A stretch of 64,000 nucleotides of DNA, taken from the NCBI GenBank assembly GCA_030068145.1, contig JAPJBO010000454.1, forward strand, positions 62,001 to 126,000, given 5' to 3'. The notes beneath the pieces were generated by a model. That model was not told the origin of the DNA. It made no database searches and worked only from the letters and a program-made list of their open reading frames with translations. Below, piece by piece: positions 47,511 to 56,770 of this stretch; the first letter of the stretch is position 1, and each line of letters starts with the position of its first letter. Both the position numbers and the translations under genes were made by a program. Source of the stretch: Diplonema papillatum. Taxonomy: Eukaryota > Euglenozoa > Diplonemea > Diplonemida > Diplonemidae.

Positions 47511-49361
47511 ATGGGGGACGTCGACGCACTGCTTGACCGGGCATCATGCTTGGCTGAGAAAGGCGTCGACGAGAAGGTGAGGCAGCAGCTGGTGAGAATG
47601 ATGAATCTCGTTCTCACCCTGATGGAAGCCGCGCACTCCGGGGCGCCGCCCGCATCCGAAGCAGGGAAACGTGGCCTGACAGTCACAAACGCACAGCCCC
47701 CGCCGCCGGACCGGACCCGGCCGGCGGTCGCCAGCGCACAGCCTCCGCCGCCGGACCGGACCTGCGCACCCCCGCTGCCGGACCGGACCCGGCCGGAGAA
47801 GACTCGGTCCTCTGCGTCTGCAGAGCAACCGAACCCACCGACGAACAACACCTGGGCGCAGAAAGTGCGCGATGCAGCGGCGGCGCAACCGAACACGCCC
47901 AAAGGGAGCACGTGGGCCGAAAAGACCCGACGCTCACGACCGAAGGCCGTCATGGTACTCGATGGCTGGGGAGTGCCAAAGGTCGAGTCCGGTGTCGAGA
48001 TGGGGAGCAAGAAAGGCGGCGTCCTTGTTGCCGCGAACACCGAGGATGCGGAGTACGCATGGGGGGCTGCCCTGGACCTCATCGGGGTCTGTCCGGGCGC
48101 AAAAGTAGCCGTCGTGTGCACCGTACCGTGGGCAGAGTCGGCGAGGCACCTGGTGGTGCTTTCTGACGGGAACCACCAGGACGTGTGGGCGAAGTACTAC
48201 AACGTCACCCCGCCGACGGTATCGTGCAAAACGGTCGCCCCCGGGCAGCCGACGACACAGGTGTGCCTATTCCAGGTACGTGCGGCTTATGTCCACGCCA
48301 CTACGTGGGAGACGGCGATGAAGGCTGGCCAGTCGGTCAGGATCATGGCGAAGAAGGCGGCGGAAGCCGAAGGTCTGCGCATGGACTGGTCGTCGGTGTT
48401 TACGAAGGTGCACCGACGTCAGGGCGTGTGTGAGGTGAGCGTCCGCGTTCCAGTCGAAGACGTGCCGAAGTTGCTTCGGAGCTCCGGGAAGGCCGGCACT
48501 TTCTGGAAGGCCATGTCGTTCGTCAACGGAACGGACACGCTGCCGGCGGTGTGGGTGAGCGACTGCGCCCTCGAGGAAGCGCGCCAGATAGCTTCCCGGA
48601 CACCGAACACTTTCGGTGTGATCGGCGGTGCGAAAACCGGCGTCTTCGGCATACGAACGACCCCGGAGCACGTCGCCGCCACGGAATCGGCGGTCGGGAA
48701 GAAGCTGTCGAAGCGCCAGCGTCGGGGTGACAAGTACATCGTCACCACGGCGTGTCCGGCGGAGCACCCGTCCGACCTCCTCGCCGCCTGCGCAGCAGCC
48801 GAATGGAATGTGGAGCCGGTCGGTTCGTTCAAACGGCGAGGGGATACTGTGTGCGTGGTCATTGCCGACCAGGGACCTCCGGCACCAGTGCTCTACCGCC
48901 TTGATCGGGCGTCAATCTCGATCAGGAAATACGACCGATCCATCGACGCGAGGCAAAAGAAGGGGTTCACCACACAGTGCCAGCGGGTGAAGATTAATCT
49001 CCCTCGCGAGTTCCTCGCGAGCCTCCAAGAACGCCCAGAACCCGTTCCTGGACAGAAGCGGAGCCGCGCCAGCGATGAGACGACGACCCAGGACAAGGTG
49101 GCGCGGGTCGACACCGCTGACAATATGGCTACCGACTGCCGGCACGCCAACTGGCAGGAGGCATACGAAAACGATAAAGCGTTCCTATGCGAAGTCTGCT
49201 GCAAGAGTATGCAAGTAGGACAGGCGAGGCGTCAATGTGCACACGGCCCCTGTGAGGCGGTGGTTTGCCATGCGTGCTGGGCTAAACTGCAAGACGCCCC
49301 CCCAACACCGCCCTCGCCTGCGCAGGCGCCCGCCGTCGACCCCGCGGACTCAAAATGGTGA
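47511..49361 (+). CDS. LINE ORF1 protein (616 aa)
   Basis: The first in-frame ATG after the 5' UTR is at 47511. An N-terminal helical segment (about residues 5-40, Leu-rich) could oligomerise. It is followed by Pro-rich repeats built on Gln-Pro-Pro-Pro-Pro-Asp-Arg-Thr (~60-100), a long unrecognised middle, a basic stretch near ~520 (Lys-Arg-Ser-Arg), and a C-terminal Cys/His cluster (about 543-594, with Cys-x2-Cys, Cys-Ala-His and Cys-His-x-Cys pairs) that looks zinc-binding. LINE ORF1 proteins normally bind the element RNA and act as chaperones; that role is inferred from position. The stop overlaps the ORF2 start. Confidence 0.8.
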   Translation: MGDVDALLDRASCLAEKGVDEKVRQQLVRMMNLVLTLMEAAHSGAPPASEAGKRGLTVTNAQPPPPDRTRPAVASAQPPPPDRTCAPPLPDRTRPEKTRSSASAEQPNPPTNNTWAQKVRDAAAAQPNTPKGSTWAEKTRRSRPKAVMVLDGWGVPKVESGVEMGSKKGGVLVAANTEDAEYAWGAALDLIGVCPGAKVAVVCTVPWAESARHLVVLSDGNHQDVWAKYYNVTPPTVSCKTVAPGQPTTQVCLFQVRAAYVHATTWETAMKAGQSVRIMAKKAAEAEGLRMDWSSVFTKVHRRQGVCEVSVRVPVEDVPKLLRSSGKAGTFWKAMSFVNGTDTLPAVWVSDCALEEARQIASRTPNTFGVIGGAKTGVFGIRTTPEHVAATESAVGKKLSKRQRRGDKYIVTTACPAEHPSDLLAACAAAEWNVEPVGSFKRRGDTVCVVIADQGPPAPVLYRLDRASISIRKYDRSIDARQKKGFTTQCQRVKINLPREFLASLQERPEPVPGQKRSRASDETTTQDKVARVDTADNMATDCRHANWQEAYENDKAFLCEVCCKSMQVGQARRQCAHGPCEAVVCHACWAKLQDAPPTPPSPAQAPAVDPADSKW

Positions 49362-52300
49362 GCCCTCAATTATACCACGCGTCATACGCGTCACACAACC
49401 TTACCCTCACTACATCCTCTGGGTCCGGCCCTCGCCTACCACCCTTACGTGTAGTAACGATCAACGTAACCTCGTTGTTAAAGAACGTGCTCCTCCTCTG
49501 CGGCATTGTGGCGGACGTCATCTGCTTGCAGGAGACGAAGCTGACGAGCACCGGGCAGAAGAAAATCCGGATGGCCCTGAAGGAGTGTGCTGCTCTCGAC
49601 GTCTGGCAGCCTTTCTTCGGTTCCTGCTGCGAAGGGCGTAAATGTGGCAACGACGTTCCATCCCAAATAACCGGGGGGAGCGCCGGTGTAGCAATCCTTG
49701 TGAGGAAAGGCCTGCCGGCATGCGTGGTTAGCCCGTTCGATGTCGTTGAAGAGCGGGCCTACGAGGCAGCTCGCTTCCTCCACGTACGTGTCGCGACCGG
49801 AAGCGGGAAGGGTGCGCTTCACGTGGTTTCGTTGTACGGACATTGCGGCCACTCGGCTCGGATTGAACGTGAGAAGTTGGTCGAGGGGGTTCTCTGGGGC
49901 ATGCGCCGGCGCCTGGGCGCGGTACCGATTGTAGTTGCAGGTGACCTGAACACAGACCCTCTGAACTCTCCTGCCCTACGCTTCGCACTGCGAAACGGGT
50001 GGACTGACTGTGCCGAGCTTCACGCGAAGTCCCTGAGCAGGCCTCCGGAGCACACCTGCTACCACGGGGAGCCGTCACGCATTGACCTTGTGCTTACCAA
50101 CGAAATCGCCTCTTCCGCTCTTGGAAACGTAGAAACCTTCGAGGCCGGGTTCCCGACACATAAGGCGATTCGAGCTGAGCTTCACCTCACCGCTTTCCAG
50201 CAACTTAACGCGGTGTTCCGCTTCCCCCGTGCCATCCCTGGATCCGGTCTGACTGACCGTACCGACACCGCAGCTCTCAAAGCTGTAGTCGCGAAATACC
50301 GACTCGCCGACCCGTGCCCCCGCGGACTAGAAGACAGCCAGAGGGTGGATTTTCTCTGGCTGCGTATCTCGCGGGCGGCGGAGGATTATCTGCTCCAGAA
50401 GTCCAAGATTGAGGGTAACCTGGCGGCCTACCGCGGGCGAGGAGAGCGGCGGAGGCTGAGCACCCAGCGCGTGTCCGCGAGGCCGTCCCCGGAGGGTGCG
50501 GGGGCCGACACCGCACCTCTGAAGAGAGCCAGGTGTCTTCTCGGACGCATGCGGGAATACTCGGCCGCACGAGCCAAATGGGAGGATATGTCCAGCGCCC
50601 CGTGCCCGTTGTCGCTCCTGCTCAAAGGGCAGTGGGACAAAATACGGTCGTTTCAAAGCTTCATCCTCCAGCGTACGGACGGGAAGTGTGCTTTGCCACT
50701 GATACCGCCATCGGCGAAGGCCGCGCGGGGCCTATCACACACTATCTCGGACGTGTGCCAGAGCCTGGCCCAGACTACGTTAAATTCGAGGTACCTGGAA
50801 ATCGCAAGGTGTCAGCGCGAGCTCCGTAACCCTCTGGGTAAGGAGTCTTTTGCTTGGGTGAAGAAGGAGGCGCCGCCGACATTCTATTTTACGAACGGTC
50901 GCGACGGGCGACTCACGGCGAACTTGGTGGAAGTTGACGCGACGGTAAGGAGGAAGTGGGACCCCGTGCTACGCATGTATGCCGGGAAAAAGGAACCCGA
51001 GTTCGCCCCCTTCCTGCGAGAATATGGTGACTTTATTGCGCAACACCCGTGCCAACTGGGCCCCATCACGGCCGACCGCCTACGGTCGATAGCGAGGAAG
51101 AAAGGTGTGCAATCGTCATGCGGCGTGGACGGCTGGCGCATGCGAGAAGTTGCGGCCCTGCCGGACACAATCCTGGAAGGGTTTGCTGCAGTACTGAACG
51201 AAGTCGAGGAGACGGGCCTATGGCCCGACGGGGTTCTAGACGCGCTAGTCACCCTGATTCCCAAGGGAGAAGGAGATGACCCCCTGAAGCTGCGGCCCAT
51301 CACCGTCTCCAGTGTCGTTTATCGTCTTTGGGCTAGTGTGCGTCTGCAGGAGGTTCTTGTCTGGCAAGAGCAGTGGATACACGAGTCTCAACATGGCTTC
51401 CGGAAAGGCCACTCCTGCGACGACGTCGTCATGGACATCGCGCTGTCGATAGAGGAATCCCTTATTAACGGAACGCCGCTACATGGGATCGCGCTCGACT
51501 TTGCGAAATGTTTTGACCGCGTTCCACAAGGTTTGGTACTCGACCTAGTTGAGGCTCTGGGGCTGCATGAGCGTGTGCTGGCGCCGCTGCGCCACGTCTA
51601 TAAGTACCTCAGACGTCGTTTCAAGTACCCGCTGGGAGTGGGCGATGAATTCAAGGTCACGAACGGCATCCTCCAAGGCTGCCCTATCTCCGTGGTCCTG
51701 ATCAACGCCCTTCTGTCCGTGCTCTCGAAAGCCCTGGTCAGCCGGGCACGAGTGAGTCCGAAGTCCTTTGCTGATGACTTGTACCTCCTCTCGCGACTCG
51801 CGAAGCTGCTCCAGGAAGGAATAGAAGTCACCGCGATATTCGGGAGTCTGACCGGCCTCGCTCTCAACGAAGGCAAGTGTGCCTCCTTCTCGACGTCGGA
51901 AAAAGGCCCCCGTCTCGAGGTTGGAGGCAAGGCGGTGAAGTCGGTGAAGACCGTTAAGGTTCTGGGCGTTCCCCTGGGCACAGAAGGGCCTGTGGACAAC
52001 GGTAGGTCTGACGCGACCGTGGAAGCCGCAGCCAGGCTGGAAGCGTCGCCACTGAAGCCGCGCACCAAGTTCCGCGTCATGCAGACGATCGCGGCATCCG
52101 CGCACTACGGCGCGGCCTACTGCGCCAACTCGGCCGGTGGCTTTGCGAACAACTCCGTCCTTCGCACGGCTCTCTCCGCCTGCTTGATTCCTCGCTCAAA
52201 TCGGGCGAAGAGCCCCCTCGCGACACTTACCCTTGTTGCGAAGGCGCACTTGTGCGATCCGGCATGCGCCTCCGGGTACAGCTCACTCCGCACCGCCGCG

Positions 52301-53704
52301 AAGCAATACCAGAAGGAGAGGTTTCGGCTGCGAATGGATGCCCTTCTTGTATCCGGGGCTGACGCCTCCTTAAAGGGCCCCGTCGGGCTGATATCCAATC
52401 TCCTTCGAGAGATACGTTTCCTGCCGGCGAAGCGGCACAGTTTCGAGTTGCTATCGTTCGAAGGTGCGACCGTGCCTTTTTCCGGGAAGGAGACACTGCA
52501 CTTCGTCCGTGAGGGCCTGCGTCTTCGAGCGTGGCGCTACCTGACGACACAAAGGCAAGGCTACTCGGGTATCGAGAGGGGGGTGGATGTGCGCCTGCTG
52601 AACAGACTGTGGCAGAACCGCGCGACGGAGGACAGGCTCAGCTTTGCAATCCGCAAATGCATCGCAGGAGCGGTGTACTCTCGCGAGTGGTGCAACAGAA
52701 AATGGGGAACGGGTGACGGCGTATGCGAGTTCTGCGACGGTGGGACGCCGGGGACCCTGCTGCACTATTTCTGGGAATGCCCGGGACCGGGGGGCAGGTG
52801 GGTCAATCTACGTTGCCGACTCGACGTCGCAGGAGTGGCGGCACAGAATATGCCCCTATGCCTGAGCACACGGGGGATTCCCCCCATCGGAACCCCGCCG
52901 GTACTCGTGGAGAGGGTCCAGAAGCTGATCGGGACCATCTCCATCGAGATGGCGCAAGCGCAGCGTAATATCGCGACGACGCGCCCCTGGGAGCTTGCCT
53001 CCGCCGCGGCAGGGAGATATGACGTTGAGCTGGCAAGGGACAGCCGTGAGCTCCTCACGAAGCAGATCGGGACGCGCTTCGCGGCGACGCTAGTCTACTG
53101 GCTAAGGAATCTACGTTGGGTCAACACCCCCCCTCTCCCTACGACCGGCGTGGAACTCGCTTTGGATTTTGAGGCCTACACGCGATCCAAGCTGCCTGGG
53201 GAAACGTTTGCCGAAAAAGGGTTGCAGATAGGATATCTAACACGAGCCATCAACGACCTAAGCTTTGCTGACACGGGGGCCTCAGCCTTCCCCGGGAAGT
53301 GGCGTCAGGGTGTATGCTCTTTACGCTGCCTGGGTGCGCCGGCAATGCCGGGATTCACACACCGTCCACGTTTTGCGGCTGGACGGAGGACAGAGGCGAT
53401 GTTAAACGGCATAGTAGCAGTTTGCTCCAAAGACAGCTGGAATGACGCCAAACCCGTGTACCCTCAGGACGTAGCCTTCGCTCAATGGAAGCTGAAGTTT
53501 CCCATCAAGGTGTTAGCCGCCGCCGTAGGCCGCGCAGTCGCGAGGAAGAAGAGGGCCCGCAGCGTTACAAGGCGGCGATCCCCCGCGAGACGAGCTCGCC
53601 CGCCGGCCAGAGCGCCCGCTGCAGCACCAACTCCGGTGCCGCCACTCACTGTAGCAGAGCCGCAACCTGCAGCGCGCCTCCGGAGCGACTTACGCCCGCC
53701 GTAG
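49355..53704 (+). CDS. LINE ORF2: APE endonuclease + reverse transcriptase (1449 aa)
   Basis: Residues ~33-275 are an AP-endonuclease-like domain: Gln-Glu-Thr-Lys with Glu60, Gly-Asp-Leu-Asn with Asp197/Asn199, Ser-Arg-Ile-Asp with Asp244, and Thr-His-Lys with His269. Residues ~625-870 are the reverse transcriptase: Leu-Ile-Pro-Lys, an Arg-Pro-Ile-Thr motif, Gln-His-Gly-Phe-Arg, Leu-Asp-Phe-Ala-Lys with Asp715, Gln-Gly-Cys-Pro, and Phe-Ala-Asp-Asp at 805-808. A Cys-rich knuckle lies near 1113-1141, and an Arg/Pro/Ala-rich tail ends the protein. It nicks target DNA and primes reverse transcription there. All catalytic residues are present. No RNase H domain was recognised. Confidence 0.93.
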   Translation: MVSPQLYHASYASHNLTLTTSSGSGPRLPPLRVVTINVTSLLKNVLLLCGIVADVICLQETKLTSTGQKKIRMALKECAALDVWQPFFGSCCEGRKCGNDVPSQITGGSAGVAILVRKGLPACVVSPFDVVEERAYEAARFLHVRVATGSGKGALHVVSLYGHCGHSARIEREKLVEGVLWGMRRRLGAVPIVVAGDLNTDPLNSPALRFALRNGWTDCAELHAKSLSRPPEHTCYHGEPSRIDLVLTNEIASSALGNVETFEAGFPTHKAIRAELHLTAFQQLNAVFRFPRAIPGSGLTDRTDTAALKAVVAKYRLADPCPRGLEDSQRVDFLWLRISRAAEDYLLQKSKIEGNLAAYRGRGERRRLSTQRVSARPSPEGAGADTAPLKRARCLLGRMREYSAARAKWEDMSSAPCPLSLLLKGQWDKIRSFQSFILQRTDGKCALPLIPPSAKAARGLSHTISDVCQSLAQTTLNSRYLEIARCQRELRNPLGKESFAWVKKEAPPTFYFTNGRDGRLTANLVEVDATVRRKWDPVLRMYAGKKEPEFAPFLREYGDFIAQHPCQLGPITADRLRSIARKKGVQSSCGVDGWRMREVAALPDTILEGFAAVLNEVEETGLWPDGVLDALVTLIPKGEGDDPLKLRPITVSSVVYRLWASVRLQEVLVWQEQWIHESQHGFRKGHSCDDVVMDIALSIEESLINGTPLHGIALDFAKCFDRVPQGLVLDLVEALGLHERVLAPLRHVYKYLRRRFKYPLGVGDEFKVTNGILQGCPISVVLINALLSVLSKALVSRARVSPKSFADDLYLLSRLAKLLQEGIEVTAIFGSLTGLALNEGKCASFSTSEKGPRLEVGGKAVKSVKTVKVLGVPLGTEGPVDNGRSDATVEAAARLEASPLKPRTKFRVMQTIAASAHYGAAYCANSAGGFANNSVLRTALSACLIPRSNRAKSPLATLTLVAKAHLCDPACASGYSSLRTAAKQYQKERFRLRMDALLVSGADASLKGPVGLISNLLREIRFLPAKRHSFELLSFEGATVPFSGKETLHFVREGLRLRAWRYLTTQRQGYSGIERGVDVRLLNRLWQNRATEDRLSFAIRKCIAGAVYSREWCNRKWGTGDGVCEFCDGGTPGTLLHYFWECPGPGGRWVNLRCRLDVAGVAAQNMPLCLSTRGIPPIGTPPVLVERVQKLIGTISIEMAQAQRNIATTRPWELASAAAGRYDVELARDSRELLTKQIGTRFAATLVYWLRNLRWVNTPPLPTTGVELALDFEAYTRSKLPGETFAEKGLQIGYLTRAINDLSFADTGASAFPGKWRQGVCSLRCLGAPAMPGFTHRPRFAAGRRTEAMLNGIVAVCSKDSWNDAKPVYPQDVAFAQWKLKFPIKVLAAAVGRAVARKKRARSVTRRRSPARRARPPARAPAAAPTPVPPLTVAEPQPAARLRSDLRPP

Positions 53705-53778
53705 CAGTGCGAAGAGAAGTGAGGAGACCGGAAACTCCCCGGAGAGATGGTCCCTGCACTCTAACTCGTCTCTCTCTC

Positions 53779-54072
53779 TCCATCTTTCGTCAGGTCGAAC
53801 GGAGGGGGAAACGCGGCGGAATGGGCGAAAACATGTTGAAAACGGCTCACTACGCCTTGTTGCTCTTGCTCCTCGGCTGGCTGTGGGGCGTCGAAGGGGT
53901 CTGCCCGGTGTTGTCGAGCCTGTCCGACCCGGCGGCGCTGTGCGCCGCGATGCGGGCGGCGCCGTGCCTGTCGTGGGCGGGCGGCGCGGGGCCCCGGATC
54001 GACTACAACATCAGCTGCACGATTCCCGGCGACTCGCAGTTCGAGCTGACGTGCGCCGTCGAGGCGGCATGA
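53779..54072 (+). pseudogene. truncated upstream copy of the secreted-protein gene
   Basis: Carries the same 5' leader, ATG (53821) and signal peptide as 54623 with one Val-to-Leu change. It deletes ~40 nt after the Leu-Thr-Cys-Ala codons and stops at TGA after 83 residues, running into MITE-C-like sequence. It could encode a short secreted peptide, but its promoter is separated from it by the LINE. Confidence 0.85.
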
Positions 54073-54181
54073 TGTGTCGAACAGCAGCAGGGTCAAACAT
54101 TCATCGTGTTTTCTGACAGCCAGGCGTGCGTCAAAATAGTTCACGCTGCCCTAGCCACTGGAAAAACAGTGTAGTGACTAT
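54073..54181. repeat. MITE family C-like segment between gene copies
   Basis: GTCGAACAGCAGCAGGGTCA and CAGCCAGGCGTGCGTCAAAA resemble the interior of family C (21771). The same segment recurs at 54291-54400, so it is part of the duplicated unit. Confidence 0.6.
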
Positions 54182-54290
54182 ACAACATCAGCTGCACGAT
54201 TCCCGGCGACTCGCAGTTCGAGCTGACGTGCGCCGGCGCCGCGCCGCTGCCGCTCTGGGCGCTCGACGTCCTCGTCGAGGCGGCATGATG
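54182..54290 (+). pseudogene. internal fragment copy of the secreted-protein gene
   Basis: About 105 nt identical to 54808-54905 (TACAACATCAGCTGCACGAT to GACGTCCTCGTCGA), with no start codon. It ends at the same GAGGCGGCATGATG breakpoint as the copy at 53779. Confidence 0.85.
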
Positions 54291-54379
54291 TGTCGATCAG
54301 CAGCGGGGTCAAAATCAAGTATTGATAGTGTTCTCTGACAGCCAGGCGCGTGTCAAAATAACTCACGGTGCCCTAGCCA

Positions 54380-54622
54380 TTGGAAAAACAGTGTAGTGAC
54401 TAGTCATCTTGCTGGTGAAAATGGAGCAGTTGCATTAGTCATATGACCTAGGAAGACCAGTAGTAAATGACTAGTGAATGGCATGACTAGTGTACCGTGG
54501 TGTTCCCTCCCCCCTCCCCTTTACGACTTTACGACTAAAATGCAAGGGACCCTCTCAAACCTATCCTCTGCACCTCTTTATCCATCTTTCGTCAGGTCGA
54601 ACGGAGGGGGAAACGCGGCGGA
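54380..54622 (+). promoter_or_regulatory. 5' flank and leader of the secreted-protein gene
   Basis: Includes an ACTAGT-rich piece related to MITE family K (ending GACTAGTGTACCGTGG), a C-rich tract, and a pyrimidine-rich leader leading to AACGGAGGGGGAAACGCGGC just before the ATG. Conserved with the displaced copy at 47140. Promoter elements cannot be defined from sequence alone. Confidence 0.5.
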
Positions 54623-56395
54623 ATGGGCGAGAACATGTTGAAAACGGCTCACTACGCCTTGTTGCTCTTGGTCCTCGGCTGGCTGTGGGGCGTCGAAGGG
54701 GTCTGCCCGGTGTTGTCGAGCCTGTCCGACCCGGCGGCGCTGTGCGCCGCGATGCGGGCGGCGCCGTGCCTGTCGTGGGCGGGCGGCGCGGGGCCCCGGA
54801 TCGACTACAACATCAGCTGCACGATTCCCGGCGACTCGCAGTTCGAGCTGACGTGCGCCGGCGCAGCGCCGCTGCCGCTCTGGGCGCTCGACGTCCTCGT
54901 CGAAGCCGGTGCGAATTTCACGGTGAAGCGGTGCGCAATTACCCAGTTCGTCCGAATCCACGGCAGCGGCCGCCTTCTGCTGGAAGACGTCACCGTGCGC
55001 GGTGGCCTGTATCTCTCCGGCCTGCCAAACGCGACGCTGGACAGACTCGTCGTCGAAGTCGAACCCGGAGGGCAGTTTTCCGCAGCCGACGCAACCGTCC
55101 ACGCGACTTCGCTGATAGTACGCGGGGTGGGGCAGTCCACGCAGAACTCCGAGGCATGCTTCACCGTCACCAACGCGTCGCTCACCGCCGACACGCTGAA
55201 CGTGTCGGACTGCGCCGCGAGCAACCGGAACCTGCTCGTGCGGGACGGCGCGTTGGAGGTTGCAACCTTCGATCTCCGCAACTGCAACGCGCAATACATG
55301 ACCGCTTTGTTCATGCGGTCGGCGTTGCATTTCACCGAGTGGATTGTTGAAGACATGCGCTCCGCGGGGTTCGCGGTAGCGCAGACCCAGGACTGCCGCA
55401 TCGTCGCCGAAACAGCGTCGTTCAGCCGCTGTTCGGGGTCGATGACGGTGCTTTCGCTGACGGGAAAGAGCTCGGTTTCGTCCTTCGGGATTCTGCTGCT
55501 CGCAGGGAACATCGTTTTCGGCACCGTGCTGGAGATTTCGGCGGGGCATGTCGGCGTGCATGCGCTCGTGTCCCGGTGCAGCGTTCGCGATCGGTCGTCA
55601 CCGTACACGTCGAAGGCGCTGGAAGTGCACTGCCGCAGCGCGAGGATCACGGTTGGGGAGTGGGCAGTGGACCTGAATGACGGAGGCCCCAGCGTTGCGC
55701 TCACCGACTGCCCGGAGCTCCACGAAAACCGCAGCGTCGTCCACGCAGACGCGCCGCATTCCTTCACGGACGCGTTTGCCAACCCCGTCGAGCCTTCGCG
55801 GGGGTTCTGCGGGCACGCCTGCGATGCGAACTACCCAGCAGGGTTCGCGGTCCGCATCGCCTACAGCGTTGATCCCGTCGTGTCCGAGCGTCTCGACTCT
55901 ACCGGCGCGTTTGCTGATGCAGGGTTTCCGCTGTCCCTCGTTAACATCCCGCGGAGTCTGTCGGACGGTGCTGTCGTGCACCAGACCCCGATGGGCAACC
56001 TACTAGGCGGGCAGCGCGTTGAATTCGAATGCTGCCCAGGCAGCCAGCCGTGCGAGTTCTTCGTCAGCCTGTACAGCTGCGCCGGGTGCGCGGAAGCGAG
56101 CGACGGGGGGCTGTGGCCCGGGTTGCTCGAGAACGAAGCTGACTGGCAGAGGGGGCCCTGCGCGCCGTCGTTCAGATACCTCGACGAGGACGTGCTGCAC
56201 CCGATGGCCACGTTCCGGGCCCAGGTCGAGGCTGGGGACAGTCTGGCGCTCGCTGCGGCGACGGACGGACTGCCTTTCGCAGCTTTCGCCCGGAGGATGC
56301 CGCCTGGCAGCTCCCCCCCCAGCTGGTGCCCAAGGACTGTGGCATTCGGGCCTCACATGCCTTCCACGTGCTCCGACCACTGCTTCGTCTATTAG
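54623..56395 (+). CDS. secreted, Cys-rich protein, 590 aa, intronless
   Basis: Clear signal peptide: a short charged start, then Leu-Leu-Leu-Val-Leu-Gly-Trp-Leu-Trp, with likely cleavage after Val-Glu-Gly (~residue 26). The mature chain has many Cys, several Asn-x-Ser/Thr sites, and short alternating hydrophobic repeats from ~80 to ~350 that could form a right-handed parallel beta-helix (pectate-lyase-like fold). The C-terminal ~200 residues form a separate Cys-rich region ending in Cys-x3-Cys-Phe-Val-Tyr. No transmembrane segment follows the signal peptide, so export or wall/surface attachment is likely. No enzyme family or catalytic set was recognised. A paralogous C-terminal fragment is at 32840. 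It is the only multi-hundred-residue host gene here without introns. Confidence 0.82.
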   Translation: MGENMLKTAHYALLLLVLGWLWGVEGVCPVLSSLSDPAALCAAMRAAPCLSWAGGAGPRIDYNISCTIPGDSQFELTCAGAAPLPLWALDVLVEAGANFTVKRCAITQFVRIHGSGRLLLEDVTVRGGLYLSGLPNATLDRLVVEVEPGGQFSAADATVHATSLIVRGVGQSTQNSEACFTVTNASLTADTLNVSDCAASNRNLLVRDGALEVATFDLRNCNAQYMTALFMRSALHFTEWIVEDMRSAGFAVAQTQDCRIVAETASFSRCSGSMTVLSLTGKSSVSSFGILLLAGNIVFGTVLEISAGHVGVHALVSRCSVRDRSSPYTSKALEVHCRSARITVGEWAVDLNDGGPSVALTDCPELHENRSVVHADAPHSFTDAFANPVEPSRGFCGHACDANYPAGFAVRIAYSVDPVVSERLDSTGAFADAGFPLSLVNIPRSLSDGAVVHQTPMGNLLGGQRVEFECCPGSQPCEFFVSLYSCAGCAEASDGGLWPGLLENEADWQRGPCAPSFRYLDEDVLHPMATFRAQVEAGDSLALAAATDGLPFAAFARRMPPGSSPPSWCPRTVAFGPHMPSTCSDHCFVY

Positions 56396-56507
56396 CCGGA
56401 TCGGCTTTGGACTGGTAGACGAAGGACGACCGCCGCATTGCGGGTCTTTAACCGGCCGGTAGATTCGGCCTTTGTAGTTTGCCTGCGAATGCTGCGTGGC
56501 AATTCGG
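56396..56507 (+). other. 3' flank of the secreted-protein gene
   Basis: Contains inverted pieces (GGCCGGTAGATTCGGCC). The segment, including the last seven codons, is repeated at 56891-57023. Confidence 0.5.
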
Positions 56508-56654
56508 CATATTCCTTTTGGAAACGCATCTGCTTCGTGGAGGCAATCCTTGAGGGGACAGCCGGTTGCGAAATCTCAAAGGGGCTAGTGTGGTACTCAT
56601 CGGCATGCCGATGAGTACTCCCCACTATCGCAACAGCATTCCGATCTCAAGGTC

Positions 56655-56770
56655 GCTCAAAGTGCTGTAACTACCGAACCACGTGTTGAACGGACGTAAG
56701 GCCATGCGGGTCTACCCCTACACGACACGAAACCCAAACACAGTAGATCAAAAAGTCCTGAGTCAGAAGA
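56655..56770 (-). mobile_element. SINE-like repeat family A, fragment
   Basis: The central part of family A only (GAACCACGTGTTGAACGGAC to AAAGTCCTGAGT). Confidence 0.7.

Larger units (their letters stand above)
47327..53778 (+). mobile_element. full-length LINE (APE-type non-LTR retrotransposon), ~6.45 kb
   Basis: Boundaries are inferred from the interrupted duplicate: the flanking target reads TCCATCT at 47320-47326 and again at 53779-53785, a 7-bp duplication. Structure: ~185-bp 5' UTR, ORF1 (47511-49361), ORF2 (49355-53704), and a ~75-bp 3' UTR ending in a TCTC repeat instead of poly(A). Both frames are intact, so the copy looks young. Its 3' end matches the truncated copy at 22513. Confidence 0.9.

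Noticed and set aside
47426-48121. Minus-strand frame of 231 codons over LINE ORF1
   Set aside because: Shadow frame in GC-rich sequence; the plus-strand ORF1 is continuous for 616 codons and in the correct position.
49355-53704. Viral or group II intron reverse transcriptase
   Set aside because: The APE endonuclease domain, Phe-Ala-Asp-Asp motif, ORF1 upstream and 5'-truncated genomic copy with target duplication identify a LINE.
54578-55782. Minus-strand frames of >300 codons over the secreted-protein gene
   Set aside because: Antisense shadows of a GC-rich gene; the plus-strand frame has a signal peptide and is the one retained in duplicated copies.
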